From: Acidobacteriota bacterium
GTDB lineage: Bacteria; Acidobacteriota; Terriglobia; Versatilivoradales; Versatilivoraceae
Reading direction: 5' to 3'
DNA: 7,040 nt
Assembly: GCA_026706225.1 (NCBI GenBank)
Contig: JAPOZE010000079.1
Coordinates: 1 to 7,040 of the forward strand
Below the pieces are notes generated by a model, which saw only the letters and a program-made list of their open reading frames with translations, ran no database searches and was not told the origin of the DNA. Below, piece after piece: positions 6,642 to 7,040 of the stretch. Made by a program: the position numbers and the translations under genes. How positions within the stretch are numbered: the first letter of the stretch is position 1; the number at the start of each line of letters is the position of its first letter.

Positions 6642-6995
6642 TCATCCATAAATTGACGCTACAACAAGCGAGATTATCGAGGTGGCTATTAAACCAAGTA
6701 TGGTCTTATGGGTAGTCACCAATCGTCTATAACGCTGTTCCCCCTGCCCCAATGAGAAAAAGCACATCGGTAGAAGCCGCCTTCTCAACCAACCAAGTCC
6801 CATCAGAATCGCCACTGTGTACCCAAAAATATGAAGTAGCTGTCTAACGTACTCGAAGTTCAAGAAGTCTTCCGATATGTAGATAGCAACAATTACAGAG
6901 ATACAAATGGCGACAAAACCTACTACTGTAAGTGCTAAAGGAGATGTATGGATAAGCGCTAGATAATGGTACTGTGGTTTAGGGCCTGTTAACAC
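6642..6995 (-). pseudogene. Small membrane protein, 5' end probably replaced by an insertion sequence
   Basis: The 117-residue frame has three strong hydrophobic segments: about LALTVVGFVAICISVIVAIYI (near 20-40), LLHIFGYTVAILMGLGWL (near 53-70) and TILGLIATSIISLVVASIYG at the C terminus. A basic linker (WLRRRLLP, then RYRRLVTTHK) separates the last two. I do not recognise the family. Its only available start is a GTG at 6995, which lies inside the presumed IS end, with an in-frame TGA a few codons further out and no ribosome site. Codons for the first five residues (start, Leu, Thr, Gly, Pro) therefore come wholly or partly from the IS, and the host-derived frame begins at Lys (6980-6978). 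I infer an older, longer gene cut by insertion. The DNA is AT-richer than the rest of the window. An intact, very short membrane protein using the GTG remains possible. Confidence 0.45.
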
Positions 6996-7040
6996 TAAAC
7001 AGCAATATCATGCTATCCTTTACGGATGGAACTCACCGAA
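6982..7040 (+). mobile_element. Left end of a probable IS5-family insertion sequence, continuing beyond the window
   Basis: GGGCCTGTTAACACTA at 6982 looks like the terminal inverted repeat of an IS5-group element. It is preceded by TTA (6979-6981), a possible target duplication for that family. An ATG 44 bp inside opens MELTE, which runs off the edge. IS5-family transposases commonly begin ME-L-T followed by an acidic residue and QW, and the gap between end and start codon suits such elements. The other end and the duplication cannot be seen here, so the call rests on pattern resemblance. Confidence 0.5.
7026..7040 (+). CDS. Probable transposase start (5 codons only)
   Basis: ATG GAA CTC ACC GAA encodes MELTE and ends exactly at the right edge. 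This matches the first residues of many IS5-family DDE transposases and lies a short distance inside the presumed terminal repeat. Five codons cannot prove the call, and no good Shine-Dalgarno precedes the ATG. Confidence 0.4.

Noticed and set aside
1..7040. CRISPR array, tRNA or rRNA
   Set aside because: No regularly spaced repeats and no recognisable structural RNA sequence were seen on reading through the window.

Overview
The window is bacterial and in two compositional halves. Positions 1-5190 are GC-rich and hold three minus-strand genes. In transcription order these are an ABC exporter ATPase (5190-4390), its membrane permease (4393-2717, overlapping the ATPase by 4 bp as ATGA), and the start of a modular type I polyketide synthase (2593 down to the left edge) with a complete ketosynthase and a nearly complete acyltransferase. 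The phylum cannot be fixed from this sequence. GC-rich coding, a modular PKS and accessory toxin-antitoxin and IS genes would fit several secondary-metabolite-producing lineages.

The PKS is open to the left edge, so its real reading frame has no stop in the window; the long open frames opposite it are shadows. The 123-bp gap before it holds a perfect TATAAT box fused to a perfect 8-bp inverted repeat, which suggests that the PKS has its own repressible promoter rather than simply reading through from the exporter genes. The exporter could carry out or protect against the PKS product, but adjacency is the only evidence. The permease frame carries what looks like a pair of compensating single-base indels in homopolymer runs, 108 bp apart. 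Between them the conceptual protein is nonsense, while the alternative frame encodes a clear transmembrane helix.

Positions 5191-7040 are less GC-rich and look accessory. They hold a plus-strand DUF2442-family gene without its usual DUF4160 partner, and a minus-strand higB-higA toxin-antitoxin pair with a strong Shine-Dalgarno before higA. A 22-bp imperfect palindrome sits exactly between the putative -35 and -10 boxes of the higBA promoter. Further right are a doubtful 54-codon ORF, a small AT-richer membrane-protein gene, and what looks like the left end of an IS5-type insertion sequence. The IS appears to have cut off the 5' end of the membrane gene, and its transposase would start with the last five codons of the window (MELTE).

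I do not see a clearly new multi-gene system. The items most worth checking are the double frameshift, the PKS operator-promoter, the higBA operator and the IS-disrupted membrane gene.
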